Assembly: GCF_900185615.1 (NCBI RefSeq)
Contig: NZ_FYAK01000002.1
Coordinates: 62,001 to 126,000 of the forward strand
Origin: Photobacterium malacitanum
Lineage (GTDB): Bacteria; Pseudomonadota; Gammaproteobacteria; Enterobacterales; Vibrionaceae
DNA: 64,000 nt
Reading direction: 5' to 3'
Both the position numbers and the translations under genes were made by a program. Below, piece by piece: positions 7,838-16,727 of this stretch (position 1 is its first letter; every line of letters begins with the position of its first letter). The notes under the pieces are model-generated. The model was not told the origin of the DNA and did not search any database. It worked only from the letters and a program-made list of their open reading frames with translations.

Positions 7838-9928
7838 CTATGTGTGAAGCCATTTATGGACAGTACGCAGCAACATTGCTTTTGATGATGGTTTTAAGAG
7901 TAAATCTGTTATACCCACATTGAGGAAAGATTCTTTTTGGTCTTTATTTAATGAACCAGAATAACAAATGATAGGTATATGTTGGTGTGCATGGTATTTG
8001 TTATTAGTTCTGATTTCTTTGGTTGCTTCAATACCGGACATAACAGGCATTTGTGAATCGATTAAAATCAGATCAACTGCGGATTCTTGTAAATAATTGA
8101 GAGCAGTAAGTCCATTATCAGCTTCAACTACATCATAACCTGCATTTTTTAGCAAAATGCCAGAGTATAAACGTAGTGAAATATTATCATCAACAATCAT
8201 GATCCTATTTTTAGTTACACTCGCAGGTGATGGCAGACTGTTATTAGGTTTTCTTTTACTGAATAATTGGTTTATAAGTTTTTTCTGTAACACTTCAATA
8301 TGGTTATATTCAAATAAATATGATTTGTATGTGTCAGATAAAATTATTTTATTGTCATAATCTGTATGTGAAATTAATATAATGTTAATTGTTGTTGTAT
8401 CAATTTTATGTTGTATTTTTTTAAGTAAATGACTATCAATAGAATTTATATCAATAATAATACAGTCATAATTATCGCTATCAATATCAATATCAATATC
8501 AATATCAATATCAATATCAATATCAATAATATTATTTGATGAGTTCTTTTTACGATAAAGAGTGAAATTATAAAAAAAGGCAAGATGATTAATATCAGAT
8601 AGTATTTTACTTTGATTACCTATATACATTACTGATTTTATCGCCATGAGATCATATTTAATTTTATCTATAATAGGGGAGGAAATGCTAGGTAATCGAA
8701 TGATAAATGTGGTTGATACATTTTCTGTTGAGTAACATTCAATTTTTCCCGCAAAGGCATCAATCACTTTTTTACAGAAAGAAAGTCCCAAGCCAGTATT
8801 ATTCTTTTTCCCTGATGTATAATATTCTTCAAATATGTTTTTAATTAATGCTAAAGGGATACCTTTACCGTAATCTTTAACACTAATAATTGTTTCATTT
8901 TTTTTACTATACACAGAGATAAATATTTTAAAATTAGTTTTTTCTTTGTAATAAAAAGAATTTTTTAATAAATTAAAGAAAACATAGCGAAGAAGAATTT
9001 CATTACCGAATAAAATGTTGTCTTTGTTTATTTGAAGAAAGATTAAATCTCGATCGTTTTTTGTTTGATAACCATATACGTCAAGCGTCTCGTTAATAAC
9101 ATCATTAATAGAAAGATGGTGAAAAGTATGGGGTGATATTTTTTGACTATCAATAGAGCTAAGTAATAGATTTATTGTGCTATGGCCATTATTTATTATT
9201 GAAATATTATCTTTAATGATATTCCGTAATTTGGTTATTTCAGCGTTAGATATTAGACGATTATGCTGAGGATCATCAGTTAAACTTTCAGGTAAGAGTT
9301 CTAATAAGACTTCTTGAGATGCATATAATGCACCTAGAGGGTTACGCATTTCATGAGCGATACCACTACTAAATGATCTTGAAAACAGTTGCTTACTCTC
9401 TATTTCTATTCGGTTTCGGTAATTAAAACAGATGCCAGTAAAGTAAGAAAAGCTAAATATAATAACATAGGAATAATGGAAACCATGGCTAATGTTCCCC
9501 ATAGTTAGATAGCCGATGAGAGCTGCGGTACATGCGGCTATTGTGGTAGAGATAAGAATAAGTAGCCAATCATAGATGATTATAATTGATAAAAAAATGG
9601 CAGCCATAAACGACATGATCCATTCAATTGACCATTCGTTACGTATCATCATATAACAAAAGAAAAAAGGTAACCCAAAGCAGATAGTAAAAACAAAATG
9701 CTTTTCTTTATAGCGTAAAAACAGCTTAGGCATATAATCTTTAATCGCAAAGGGTAAAAATAGCAACATACAAACTAAGCGTAATGGGAAATTTTCATAA
9801 GGTTGAGGAAAAAGATAAGTCCAAATGAAATAATATGCAGGAAAACCGACACTACCAAACAGCCCAATAATAAAAAGGTTGGGTTCAATATAACGATAGG
9901 CTTCAGATATTCTTTTGTTGGTATCCAT
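7838..9928 (-). CDS. cqsS: CqsS, CAI-1 receptor hybrid histidine kinase
   Basis: This 696-aa hybrid sensor kinase is the receptor for the CqsA product and feeds the LuxU/LuxO phosphorelay. Six transmembrane helices (about residues 15-170) match recalled V. cholerae CqsS, including the PAYYFIW segment. The dimerisation/phosphoacceptor site is IAHEMRNP (H192). The ATP-binding domain has G-boxes (DYGKGIP, GLGLSFCKK) at about 350-390. The receiver domain (about 575-696) has D624. Residue F168 aligns with V. cholerae C170, a ligand-tail selectivity position. A run of Ile-Asp repeats (about 468-483) lies in the linker before the receiver. The frame is intact although the partner cqsA is broken. Confidence 0.95.
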   Translation of the reverse strand: MDTNKRISEAYRYIEPNLFIIGLFGSVGFPAYYFIWTYLFPQPYENFPLRLVCMLLFLPFAIKDYMPKLFLRYKEKHFVFTICFGLPFFFCYMMIRNEWSIEWIMSFMAAIFLSIIIIYDWLLILISTTIAACTAALIGYLTMGNISHGFHYSYVIIFSFSYFTGICFNYRNRIEIESKQLFSRSFSSGIAHEMRNPLGALYASQEVLLELLPESLTDDPQHNRLISNAEITKLRNIIKDNISIINNGHSTINLLLSSIDSQKISPHTFHHLSINDVINETLDVYGYQTKNDRDLIFLQINKDNILFGNEILLRYVFFNLLKNSFYYKEKTNFKIFISVYSKKNETIISVKDYGKGIPLALIKNIFEEYYTSGKKNNTGLGLSFCKKVIDAFAGKIECYSTENVSTTFIIRLPSISSPIIDKIKYDLMAIKSVMYIGNQSKILSDINHLAFFYNFTLYRKKNSSNNIIDIDIDIDIDIDIDIDSDNYDCIIIDINSIDSHLLKKIQHKIDTTTINIILISHTDYDNKIILSDTYKSYLFEYNHIEVLQKKLINQLFSKRKPNNSLPSPASVTKNRIMIVDDNISLRLYSGILLKNAGYDVVEADNGLTALNYLQESAVDLILIDSQMPVMSGIEATKEIRTNNKYHAHQHIPIICYSGSLNKDQKESFLNVGITDLLLKPSSKAMLLRTVHKWLHT
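8479..8526 (-). repeat. In-frame hexanucleotide microsatellite in cqsS (8 x TATCAA)
   Basis: Eight perfect copies of TATCAA on the + strand read as (Ile-Asp)n on the coding strand. The unit is two codons, so copy-number change alters the linker length between kinase and receiver domains without breaking the frame. Confidence 0.95.
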
Positions 9929-10139
9929 TAGTGTTCATATGCTAATTGATGGCTATTGTTAATATTATCTTTATCGCTGTTTATTAGCAAGTTTTTACAT
10001 ATGGTCTTAGTTCTACTGAAAACAATGACTAGGCGCGTAAGCCTCTGCTTATTACTTTTAACATGTTATGGTAATTATTTGTGATTAAAATAGAAAAGAG
10101 TGCTGATATACACTCTTTCCTAGCATCATTAATATGACA

Positions 10140-11546
10140 TTATTGAACGATTTCGCCGCTTTCAACGACGGTTTTACGTACGACATCTGCAAATTTTAAT
10201 GCTTCATCTCGTACCGTTTTCTCATTAACAGTAAGAATATTACGGTTTTCCATTAGCAACTTACCATCAACCACTGAGTGTTTAACATTGGTCGCGTAAG
10301 CAGAATATACTAGTGCTGAATAAGGATTATATACTGGGATCATATTAGGTGCTTTAGTATCAATAACAATGATATCAGCTAGCTTGCCGACTTCTAAAGA
10401 ACCAATTTTATCTTCCATATGTAAAGCACGTGCTGCGCCAATCGTTGCCATTTCAATTACATTGATAGGAGGCATTGCCGCACGATCTTTATTAACCAGT
10501 TTATGTACTTTTGCAACTTGGTTAAATTCATCAATGGTGCTTAATGTATTACCAGACATTGGACCATCAGTACCGAGACCAATGCGCAAGCCGTCATTAA
10601 ACATCTTTAATGCAGGCGCTACACCTTTGGCTGATTTGATATTGGCACTCATGTTATGAGCCACACCCACATCATGTTTTTTCAAAATAGCGATATCTTC
10701 TTCATTAGCATCAATCACGTGAGCCGCCAAGAAGTTAGCATTTAATGCACCAATGGATTCCATATATTGAATAGGCGATAGGCCGCCTGAACGCTTGGCA
10801 ATGACTTCACGCTCACGGTCAGATTCAGCAAGGTGCATCATTACAGGCACATCGTGTTTAAGTGATAGTTTAGCAATGGTTTGTAGTGTTTCGGTTGAGT
10901 TAGTGTATGGACCATGTGGTGCAAATGCTGGAGTAATACGTGGGTGGTCTTTATATTGCTCAATAAAATTAAGGGTGTATTTAATACCATCTTCCGGTGT
11001 TTTTGCACTGGCAACAGGGAATTGAATAATGGTTTCACCTAAGATCGCACGCATGCCGATTTGATCTACAGTTTTAGCAACTTCATCTTCAAAGTAATAC
11101 ATATCAGCATAAGTCGTGACGCCGCCTTTTAGCATCTCTACGTTGCCAAGTTGCGCGCCAATACGAACCATATCACGTGAAACCAGTTTTTTTTCTAATG
11201 GGAAAATGTAGCGGTGTAAACGATCGGGCACATCATCAGCCATTGAACGGAAAACTGTCATCGAAGCGTGAGTATGTGAGTTGATAAGGCCTGGCATAAC
11301 AATATCGCCATCAGCATCAATGGTTTTAGCAGCTTTATATTCGCTTATATTAGTACCATCTGTAACAGCATAGATCTTATTACCTTTGACAGCGACCAAA
11401 CCATTATCAAAGACAGTTTTGTCTTGATCCATAGTGAGAACAGTCGCATTTTTTATCAACAAATCGACATTTTCGATGGCATAAACAGAGGTGCTAATAA
11501 GTGATGTGGCAGCTAAAGAAACAGCAAGTAACGTTTTTTTAAACAT
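10140..11546 (-). CDS. Exported amidohydrolase, MTA/SAH (or related) deaminase-like
   Basis: This 468-aa protein starts with a cleavable signal peptide (about 1-23, ending VYA). It continues with a metal-dependent amidohydrolase TIM barrel. Metal ligands visible are H91 and H93 (NSHTHAS), H238 (MMHLAE), a likely H276 (AAHVID) and D327 (GTDGP). The overall pattern (HTHxSMT, AFAPHGPYT, MHLAES, GTDGPMSGN) resembles 5-methylthioadenosine/S-adenosylhomocysteine deaminases and guanine deaminase relatives. The exported location is unusual for that group. It may deaminate extracellular purine nucleosides, but the substrate is inferred from family resemblance only. It appears to be a single gene. Confidence 0.8.
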   Translation of the reverse strand: MFKKTLLAVSLAATSLISTSVYAIENVDLLIKNATVLTMDQDKTVFDNGLVAVKGNKIYAVTDGTNISEYKAAKTIDADGDIVMPGLINSHTHASMTVFRSMADDVPDRLHRYIFPLEKKLVSRDMVRIGAQLGNVEMLKGGVTTYADMYYFEDEVAKTVDQIGMRAILGETIIQFPVASAKTPEDGIKYTLNFIEQYKDHPRITPAFAPHGPYTNSTETLQTIAKLSLKHDVPVMMHLAESDREREVIAKRSGGLSPIQYMESIGALNANFLAAHVIDANEEDIAILKKHDVGVAHNMSANIKSAKGVAPALKMFNDGLRIGLGTDGPMSGNTLSTIDEFNQVAKVHKLVNKDRAAMPPINVIEMATIGAARALHMEDKIGSLEVGKLADIIVIDTKAPNMIPVYNPYSALVYSAYATNVKHSVVDGKLLMENRNILTVNEKTVRDEALKFADVVRKTVVESGEIVQ

Positions 11547-11777
11547 GATGTATTACCGTGACGATGGATTTTTGCCGATAATACAGCGCAATAGATGAAT
11601 GAAAATAACTATTTTACGCATTACTTTTATTTGTGATCGAGATCTTATTGGCGAGGTACCTTTAACAAATAAAAGGTATAAAGATGCTCAATTTTAAAAA
11701 TAGTAATCGATTGCTTTTCAAATAATCAATCTTACAGAATTTAAAATTGAACATCTTAGTATGTTTTTAGGTAGTGG

Positions 11778-12116
11778 TTAAGGTTTAAGATAACCAAACC
11801 CTTGATATTGTCGAAGAGCAATTTCATAGGCACCAGAAGGTACTATTTCAATGCCGTCAAAAAGCTGTTTAGGACTAATAGTTAATGCAGTCAGCGAATG
11901 GTGACATACAGTGATCACGACATTGTGGTGCAGAAAATCACTAATAATATTAGTTTGTTTATTTTGTGTCAGCATCGTAGATGTTACCAGAGCGGGAGTT
12001 TCTCCGTTTAATGCCAGTTCAATGGTCGCAGTGTTATCCATTGCAATGATGTTTTTGACATTATTTAATGCAACCTCCCACCGTTCAGTTTGGTTAACAT
12101 GGATCAGAATTTTCAT
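11778..12116 (-). CDS. DsrE-like small protein
   Basis: This 112-aa cytosolic protein has the layout of the DsrE/COG1416 group. It opens with a beta strand (MKILIHV), an NVKNI helix and a hydrophobic strand (IELALNGE). A central VVITVCHHSLTAL segment carries one Cys-His-His, and the end reads PSGAYEIALRQYQGFGYLKP, typical of this family. Family members bind or transfer sulfur in some pathways, but many have no assigned role. Only one Cys is present here. It is a single gene transcribed away from modA across a 230-bp gap. Confidence 0.6.
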   Translation of the reverse strand: MKILIHVNQTERWEVALNNVKNIIAMDNTATIELALNGETPALVTSTMLTQNKQTNIISDFLHHNVVITVCHHSLTALTISPKQLFDGIEIVPSGAYEIALRQYQGFGYLKP

Positions 12117-12313
12117 ATACTGCTCACTATATTAGGTAATAAACCATTAATTATTTAATTGATAATATGCTTATTTTTGTACATAGAAATCGTTAATTCT
12201 GAAAAACTTATTTTGTTAAATTTATCTGTTGTAATAGAGCATAAATACAGCAGTGATATTCATCAAAGCCTAAAATGTAGAAGGTGATATTAGTATTAAG
12301 TTGTCCTTGGTGA

Positions 12314-12345
12314 ATTTCGATATGTACATTACTATATATCGAAAT
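12314..12345. promoter_or_regulatory. ModE operator (molybdate-responsive) upstream of modA
   Basis: The half-sites ATTTCGATATGTA and TATATATCGAAAT are separated by 6 bp (CATTAC). Twelve of 13 positions are inverted-complementary. This fits the known ModE consensus of two TATATA-type arms bounded by CG with a 6-8 bp spacer. It lies 16 bp before the modA ATG, where ModE-molybdate would block transcription. No modE gene is in the window. Confidence 0.85.
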
Positions 12346-12360
12346 CATATGGAGTCTGTT

Positions 12361-13134
12361 ATGTCATTAAAATCTGCTGTCCTCACCGCTGCTGTATTAT
12401 CTCTTTTTGCGCAACCCGCTTTAGCTGCTGAGAAAGTGACGGTATTTGCTGCGTCATCGCTTACCAATGCACTTAATGAAATTGCCGCGAAGTATCAACA
12501 GCAAACGGGTGTTGAAACCACGTTATCATTTGCTTCATCATCAGCGTTAGCGCGCCAAGTTAGTCAAGGGGCGCCTGCTAATATCTATTTATCAGCTAAT
12601 GAAAAGTGGATGGATTATGCGCAGCAGCAAGGGGCAATTGCTGCCAATACTCGCAAAGATATTGTTAAAAATAGCTTAGTGATGGTCGCACCATTAGCGT
12701 ACCCACAAAATAAGATCAAAGTGAGTGCGAGTTGGAATTTAGCCAAAGCATTAGACGGTACACGACTAGCAGTAGGGGATCCTAATTATGTTCCTGCCGG
12801 TATTTATGCAAAACAAGCGTTAGCATCGTTAGGATTATGGAAACAAGCACAGCCATTATTAGCCAGCGCAAATAATGTCCGTTCTGCATTAGTGTTAGTA
12901 GAGCGTGGTGAAGCGCAATTAGGAATTGTATACAAAACAGATGCTGAGATTTCTAAAAAAGTAAAAACAGTTTATCAATTCCCCGCAGATTCACATAAGC
13001 CGATTGTTTACCCAATGGCATTAGTGAAAGGTAATGTTACTCCAGCAGCAAAAGGCTTTTATCAGTATCTCCAGCAACCTCAAGCTGCAGCGATCTTTAC
13101 ATCTTATGGTTTTGATCCGGTGACAAAGCAATAG
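12361..13134 (+). CDS. modA: ModA, periplasmic molybdate-binding protein
   Basis: ModA is the substrate-binding protein of the molybdate ABC transporter. The signal peptide ends PALA-A (about residue 21). The mature chain begins KVTVFAASSLTNAL, the oxyanion-binding start of the family, and contains ASSSALARQ and GDPNYVPAG, which contribute Ser and backbone ligands. The ATG at 12361 gives 257 aa, the usual length, with GGAG at 12351-12354. The frame is open up to a TTG at 12301, but that region holds the ModE operator, so the longer start is rejected. It heads modABC; modB follows after 136 bp. Confidence 0.95.
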   Translation: MSLKSAVLTAAVLSLFAQPALAAEKVTVFAASSLTNALNEIAAKYQQQTGVETTLSFASSSALARQVSQGAPANIYLSANEKWMDYAQQQGAIAANTRKDIVKNSLVMVAPLAYPQNKIKVSASWNLAKALDGTRLAVGDPNYVPAGIYAKQALASLGLWKQAQPLLASANNVRSALVLVERGEAQLGIVYKTDAEISKKVKTVYQFPADSHKPIVYPMALVKGNVTPAAKGFYQYLQQPQAAAIFTSYGFDPVTKQ

Positions 13135-13270
13135 TTAGCGAAAATGCGCATTTGTGAATGAAGAACAAGGTGCTGAGTGTCAGCTGAGTGCCTGTTATGT
13201 TTTATCCTCATTATGTTTAAAAAGACGGCGAATAAAGCACAGAAATCAAATCATTGCTGACTGAAAGTCA

Positions 13271-14014
13271 ATGATTACCTATGCTATTGCTATAACGAAT
13301 CAAAACGCCACAGGATTGTTGTTAGTGCTCACTGAATATGAATTACAAGCGTTACTACTAAGTTTGAAAATTGCCAGTGTGGCAGTGTTCTTCAGTTTAC
13401 CGTTAGGTATAGGTTGTGCGTGGGTGTTAGCACGACGTCAATTTTGGGGTAAATCATTATTTGATGGATTGATCCATTTACCTTTGGTGTTACCACCGGT
13501 GGTGATTGGTTACTTGCTACTGATCACTATGGGACGTCAAGGTGCAATTGGTAAATGGTTATATGAATGGTTTGGTTTTAGTTTTAGTTTTAGTTGGCGT
13601 GGTGCAGCATTGGCAGTGGCTGTAGTCTCGTTTCCATTGATGGTACGTTCAATTCGATTAGCATTGGAAGGGGTAGATAAGAAGCTAGAACAAGCAGCAC
13701 GGACTTTAGGCGCATCGCCTATGCGAGTGTTTATGACCATCACTTTACCGTTAATGATTCCGGGGATCCTGACTGGCACTATTTTAGCCTTTGCACGTGC
13801 ATTAGGTGAGTTTGGCGCGACGATCACTTTTGTGTCTAATATTCCAGGTCAAACACAAACCATTCCTTTAGCAATGTACTCCTTTATTGAAACCCCAGGC
13901 GCAGAAAGTGAAGCGGCTCGACTGTGTGTGGTTGCTATTATTATCGCGTTATTATCATTATTTGCCTCTGAATGGCTGACTCGTATTGCCAGAAAACGAT
14001 TAGGGGCAGCGTAA
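13271..14014 (+). CDS. modB: ModB, molybdate ABC transporter permease
   Basis: ModB is an inner-membrane permease of five to six helices. The EAA loop, EQAARTLGASPMRVFMTITLP, is at about residues 138-158, where the ATPase docks. The HLPLVLPPVVIGYLLL and ARALGEFGATITFVSNIPGQTQT blocks are characteristic of ModB. At 247 aa it is about 18 residues longer than E. coli ModB. Homologues begin near LTEYELQALLLSLK, so a GTG at about 13325 is a possible alternative start. The ATG at 13271 has a GAAAG ribosome site. The stop overlaps the modC ATG. Confidence 0.93.
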   Translation: MITYAIAITNQNATGLLLVLTEYELQALLLSLKIASVAVFFSLPLGIGCAWVLARRQFWGKSLFDGLIHLPLVLPPVVIGYLLLITMGRQGAIGKWLYEWFGFSFSFSWRGAALAVAVVSFPLMVRSIRLALEGVDKKLEQAARTLGASPMRVFMTITLPLMIPGILTGTILAFARALGEFGATITFVSNIPGQTQTIPLAMYSFIETPGAESEAARLCVVAIIIALLSLFASEWLTRIARKRLGAA

Positions 14015-15114
14015 TGAACACCAATATCCACCAAAAACGACTTAAAATGTGTTTTACTCAGCAACTCGGTGATCTTGCATTAGCGATTGATCTTGATGTG
14101 CCGATGCAAGGGATCACCGCTATTTTTGGTCGCTCAGGGGCAGGTAAAACCTCGTTAGTTAATATTCTAAGCGGGCTTAGTCATCCCGATAATGGCTATA
14201 TACAGCTTGGTGAACGAGTGTTGTTTAATAGCCAACAAGGGATCGCATTAAGTGCAGATCAACGCAATATCGGCTATGTATTTCAAGATGCTCGTTTATT
14301 TCCACATTATACCGTTAAAGGCAATTTGAATTACGGCGTTAAGCACCCCGACCAGCAGCACTTTGATGATGTGGTTAAATTATTGGGTATTTCATCATTA
14401 TTACAGCGTTATCCGGCTTCACTTTCTGGCGGTGAAAAACAGCGCGTGGCAATAGGGCGCGCATTACTGACTAAGCCTGATATGCTACTAATGGATGAGC
14501 CGTTAGCCTCACTTGATATGCCTCGTAAACAAGAGTTAATGCCTTATTTAGAAAAACTAGCAAAAGAAGTTAATACGCCGATTATCTATGTCACTCACAG
14601 TTTAGATGAGATCTTACGGTTAGCAGATTCAATGGTGATGCTTAATCAGGGTAAAGTATTAATTTCGGGCCATGTTAATTCGGTGTGGAGTTCGCCTGAA
14701 ATGCGTCCTTGGTTACCAGCCAAAGAGCAGAGTTCGTTGTTGAGTGCGCGAGTGAATCTTAATCATCCACGTTATGCACTTACTCAGGTGATGCTTAGTC
14801 ATGATGCTTCATTGTGGGTAACACAATTGCCTCATCAACGAGGGGAATGGGTACGTGTTCGAATATTTTCTAACGATGTTTCAATTGCGCGCCATTATCC
14901 TCAAGCCAGCAGTATTCGTAATATTCTTGCGGCTCGAGTTGATAAAATTCATTATGCAGAAGATGAAAGAGTTGAAGTAAAGTTGCGTATTGGCGAGACC
15001 CATTTATGGGCCAATATTACTGCATGGGCAGCAGATGAATTAGCGCTAAAAGTCGGTGATCAAGTGTTTGCTCAGATTAAAGGTGTCAGCGTGACTAAAG
15101 ATGATTTGGCGTAA
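14014..15114 (+). CDS. modC: ModC, molybdate ABC transporter ATPase
   Basis: This 366-aa ATPase energises ModAB. Visible motifs are Walker A (GRSGAGKTS), the Q-loop in YVFQDARLFPH, the ABC signature LSGGEKQR, Walker B (LLMDEPLASLD) and the switch His (VTHSLDE). After residue 240 a Mop/TOBE molybdate-binding domain follows (IRNILAARVDKIH and later), which senses substrate in this family. The ATG shares a base with the modB TAA, giving tight coupling. An in-frame start further upstream at 13972 lies inside modB and is not needed. Confidence 0.95.
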   Translation: MNTNIHQKRLKMCFTQQLGDLALAIDLDVPMQGITAIFGRSGAGKTSLVNILSGLSHPDNGYIQLGERVLFNSQQGIALSADQRNIGYVFQDARLFPHYTVKGNLNYGVKHPDQQHFDDVVKLLGISSLLQRYPASLSGGEKQRVAIGRALLTKPDMLLMDEPLASLDMPRKQELMPYLEKLAKEVNTPIIYVTHSLDEILRLADSMVMLNQGKVLISGHVNSVWSSPEMRPWLPAKEQSSLLSARVNLNHPRYALTQVMLSHDASLWVTQLPHQRGEWVRVRIFSNDVSIARHYPQASSIRNILAARVDKIHYAEDERVEVKLRIGETHLWANITAWAADELALKVGDQVFAQIKGVSVTKDDLA

Positions 15115-15289
15115 TAATTTATAGATAACATAATGATTTATATAACCATTACAGTTGGTTGTGTAAAATGTATTCGCGTGGGGTGATAAATAAACGGTTG
15201 ACGTTGTTATACTTTAAAGGAATACGAAAGGTGCTATTTATGTGCTTAAATGAGTATCACTTTTATTTACCCCTTTTAGAGCTAACACA

Positions 15290-15583
15290 ATGAAAAAAAT
15301 TATTTTTGCTGCACTAATGGCGACGACTGTAATGACTGGTTGTGCACAGCAAACGTTTATGATGTCTTCTGCACCAGAAACTAAGACTGCTGAATTAAAT
15401 AAATCTCAACCATTCTTTGTTTCAGGTATTGGCCAACATAAAACAGTCGATGCTGCGAAATTATGTGGCGGTGCAGATAAAGTTGCTAAGGTTGAAGTAC
15501 AACAAACTTTTGTTAATGGTTTGTTGAGTGTGGTGACTTTTGGTATTTATACTCCACGTCAAGCACGCGTTTTCTGTAATTAA
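15290..15583 (+). CDS. Bor/Iss-family lipoprotein
   Basis: This 97-aa lipoprotein has a lipobox at MTGC (Cys18) after a short signal peptide. The remainder (QPFFVSGIGQHKTVDAAKLCGG, then VNGLLSVVTFGIYTPRQARVFC) matches the Bor family known from phage lambda and the Iss serum-resistance proteins, common in Vibrionaceae chromosomes. Two Cys in the mature part (in LCGG and the terminal FCN) could form a disulphide. It is probably anchored in the outer membrane. Function in this host is unknown. A strong terminator follows, so it is monocistronic. Confidence 0.82.
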   Translation: MKKIIFAALMATTVMTGCAQQTFMMSSAPETKTAELNKSQPFFVSGIGQHKTVDAAKLCGGADKVAKVEVQQTFVNGLLSVVTFGIYTPRQARVFCN

Positions 15584-15610
15584 TTTTCATTAATGATTTT
15601 ATAGTGTATT

Positions 15611-15634
15611 AGCCTCCTCATTGGAGGCTTTTTT
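15611..15634 (+). terminator. Terminator after the Bor-like gene
   Basis: AGCCTCC and GGAGGCT form a 7-bp GC-rich stem with a 4-nt loop, followed by TTTTTT. Confidence 0.85.
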
Positions 15635-15659
15635 ATATTTTGTAATAATGGGGTAACTA

Positions 15660-16676
15660 TTATCCGTGCTCAAAAGATTCATTGGGTGATTTGATCACAC
15701 GAATCAAAAAGTGATGAATAATCCATATCGCTCCAGAGGTTAAAACAACCGCAACAACAATAGAGCTAAATCGATAAAAAATAGCATATACAGCATCTTT
15801 TTTATCGGGAATTAATGAACTGGTAAGCGGCACAGTTAATGCTGACATTGCCGAAAAAGCAATACTCGATTTAATTGTGCCAAGTGATAGCCAAGAGCAG
15901 AAAAACCCCGCAGCAATGGCATAAGCCATAATAAAGAGTATGCCGTTATCAGACCACGAATAGAGTCCGACTTGAATAATTAACCCAGCTAAACACCCTA
16001 GAAAAGTACCAATAATACGTATTTTAGCAGCAGCCAATGAACCAATTAAGGTCATTGGCGCTAGTACAATAATAATAGAGGCTTGGGCTGATAATGAGTC
16101 ATTAAGATCGCCGACTTGAAACACCACAAATGCCAGCATGGCAATGATCCATCCTAGTGCGGTTTGTCTTATCATACCAATATGATCATAACGTTGTGCA
16201 TCGTGGGTCGTATCTACCGTCACTTCAACGATGGGCTCTGGAAACAGAAAATAGGCCAGAGCACAAATAGGTACAGTAACCAGCGCACAGCACCACAAGG
16301 TAATTGAAAAGTCTTCCAAATCAAAGCTGCTATAACTGGCAAAATTGAGGGCAATTGAACCGACAAGTAAGCCGACAAAGCCAAATAAATAACTGCTTTT
16401 ATGGCTCATCGCAATACACTTTTCGAGGAAGAAAATTCCTACTACAACTGTTAACAGTAAGGGCGATGATTGAAAAAAGGCATGAATAAAACTGACTTCA
16501 ATCGTGACCCAAACAACGCCCACAATAAGTTGCTGGAAACTACTCCAATGCCAGTGTTCAGCATTGGTCATAATAATAATAGGTAATAATGCCGCGAAAA
16601 ATCCGTATGACCAGCCAAATACCATCGTAATAGCGAGACCAACGACGCAGCCAAACCAAAGTCGCATTGTTTTCAT
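15660..16676 (-). CDS. DUF2955 multi-pass inner-membrane protein (FUSC-like efflux partner)
   Basis: This 338-aa protein has about ten hydrophobic helices in two blocks (residues about 5-140 and 180-325) separated by a polar stretch (PIVEVTVDTTHDAQRYDHIG). The pattern matches the DUF2955 family, relatives of the FUSC/aromatic-acid exporter group such as AaeB. It lies 51 bp downstream of a HlyD-type gene in the same direction, the standard pairing for this family, so the two very likely form an inner-membrane export unit. Substrate is unknown; a divergent LysR gene suggests induction by a small organic molecule. Confidence 0.78.
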   Translation of the reverse strand: MKTMRLWFGCVVGLAITMVFGWSYGFFAALLPIIIMTNAEHWHWSSFQQLIVGVVWVTIEVSFIHAFFQSSPLLLTVVVGIFFLEKCIAMSHKSSYLFGFVGLLVGSIALNFASYSSFDLEDFSITLWCCALVTVPICALAYFLFPEPIVEVTVDTTHDAQRYDHIGMIRQTALGWIIAMLAFVVFQVGDLNDSLSAQASIIIVLAPMTLIGSLAAAKIRIIGTFLGCLAGLIIQVGLYSWSDNGILFIMAYAIAAGFFCSWLSLGTIKSSIAFSAMSALTVPLTSSLIPDKKDAVYAIFYRFSSIVVAVVLTSGAIWIIHHFLIRVIKSPNESFEHG

Positions 16677-16727
16677 AAGTAGTGACTCCGTAAGCCCATC
16701 ACCAAGCGAATTAATAGCATTGTTGAA

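Noticed and set aside
11911-12135. Plus-strand reading frame opposite the DsrE-like gene
   Set aside because: Hydrophobic but a shadow of the DsrE-like gene; no start signal.
12301-12360. Longer modA reading frame starting at TTG 12301
   Set aside because: It overlaps the ModE operator and lacks a signal-peptide-like start; the ATG at 12361 gives the usual length.
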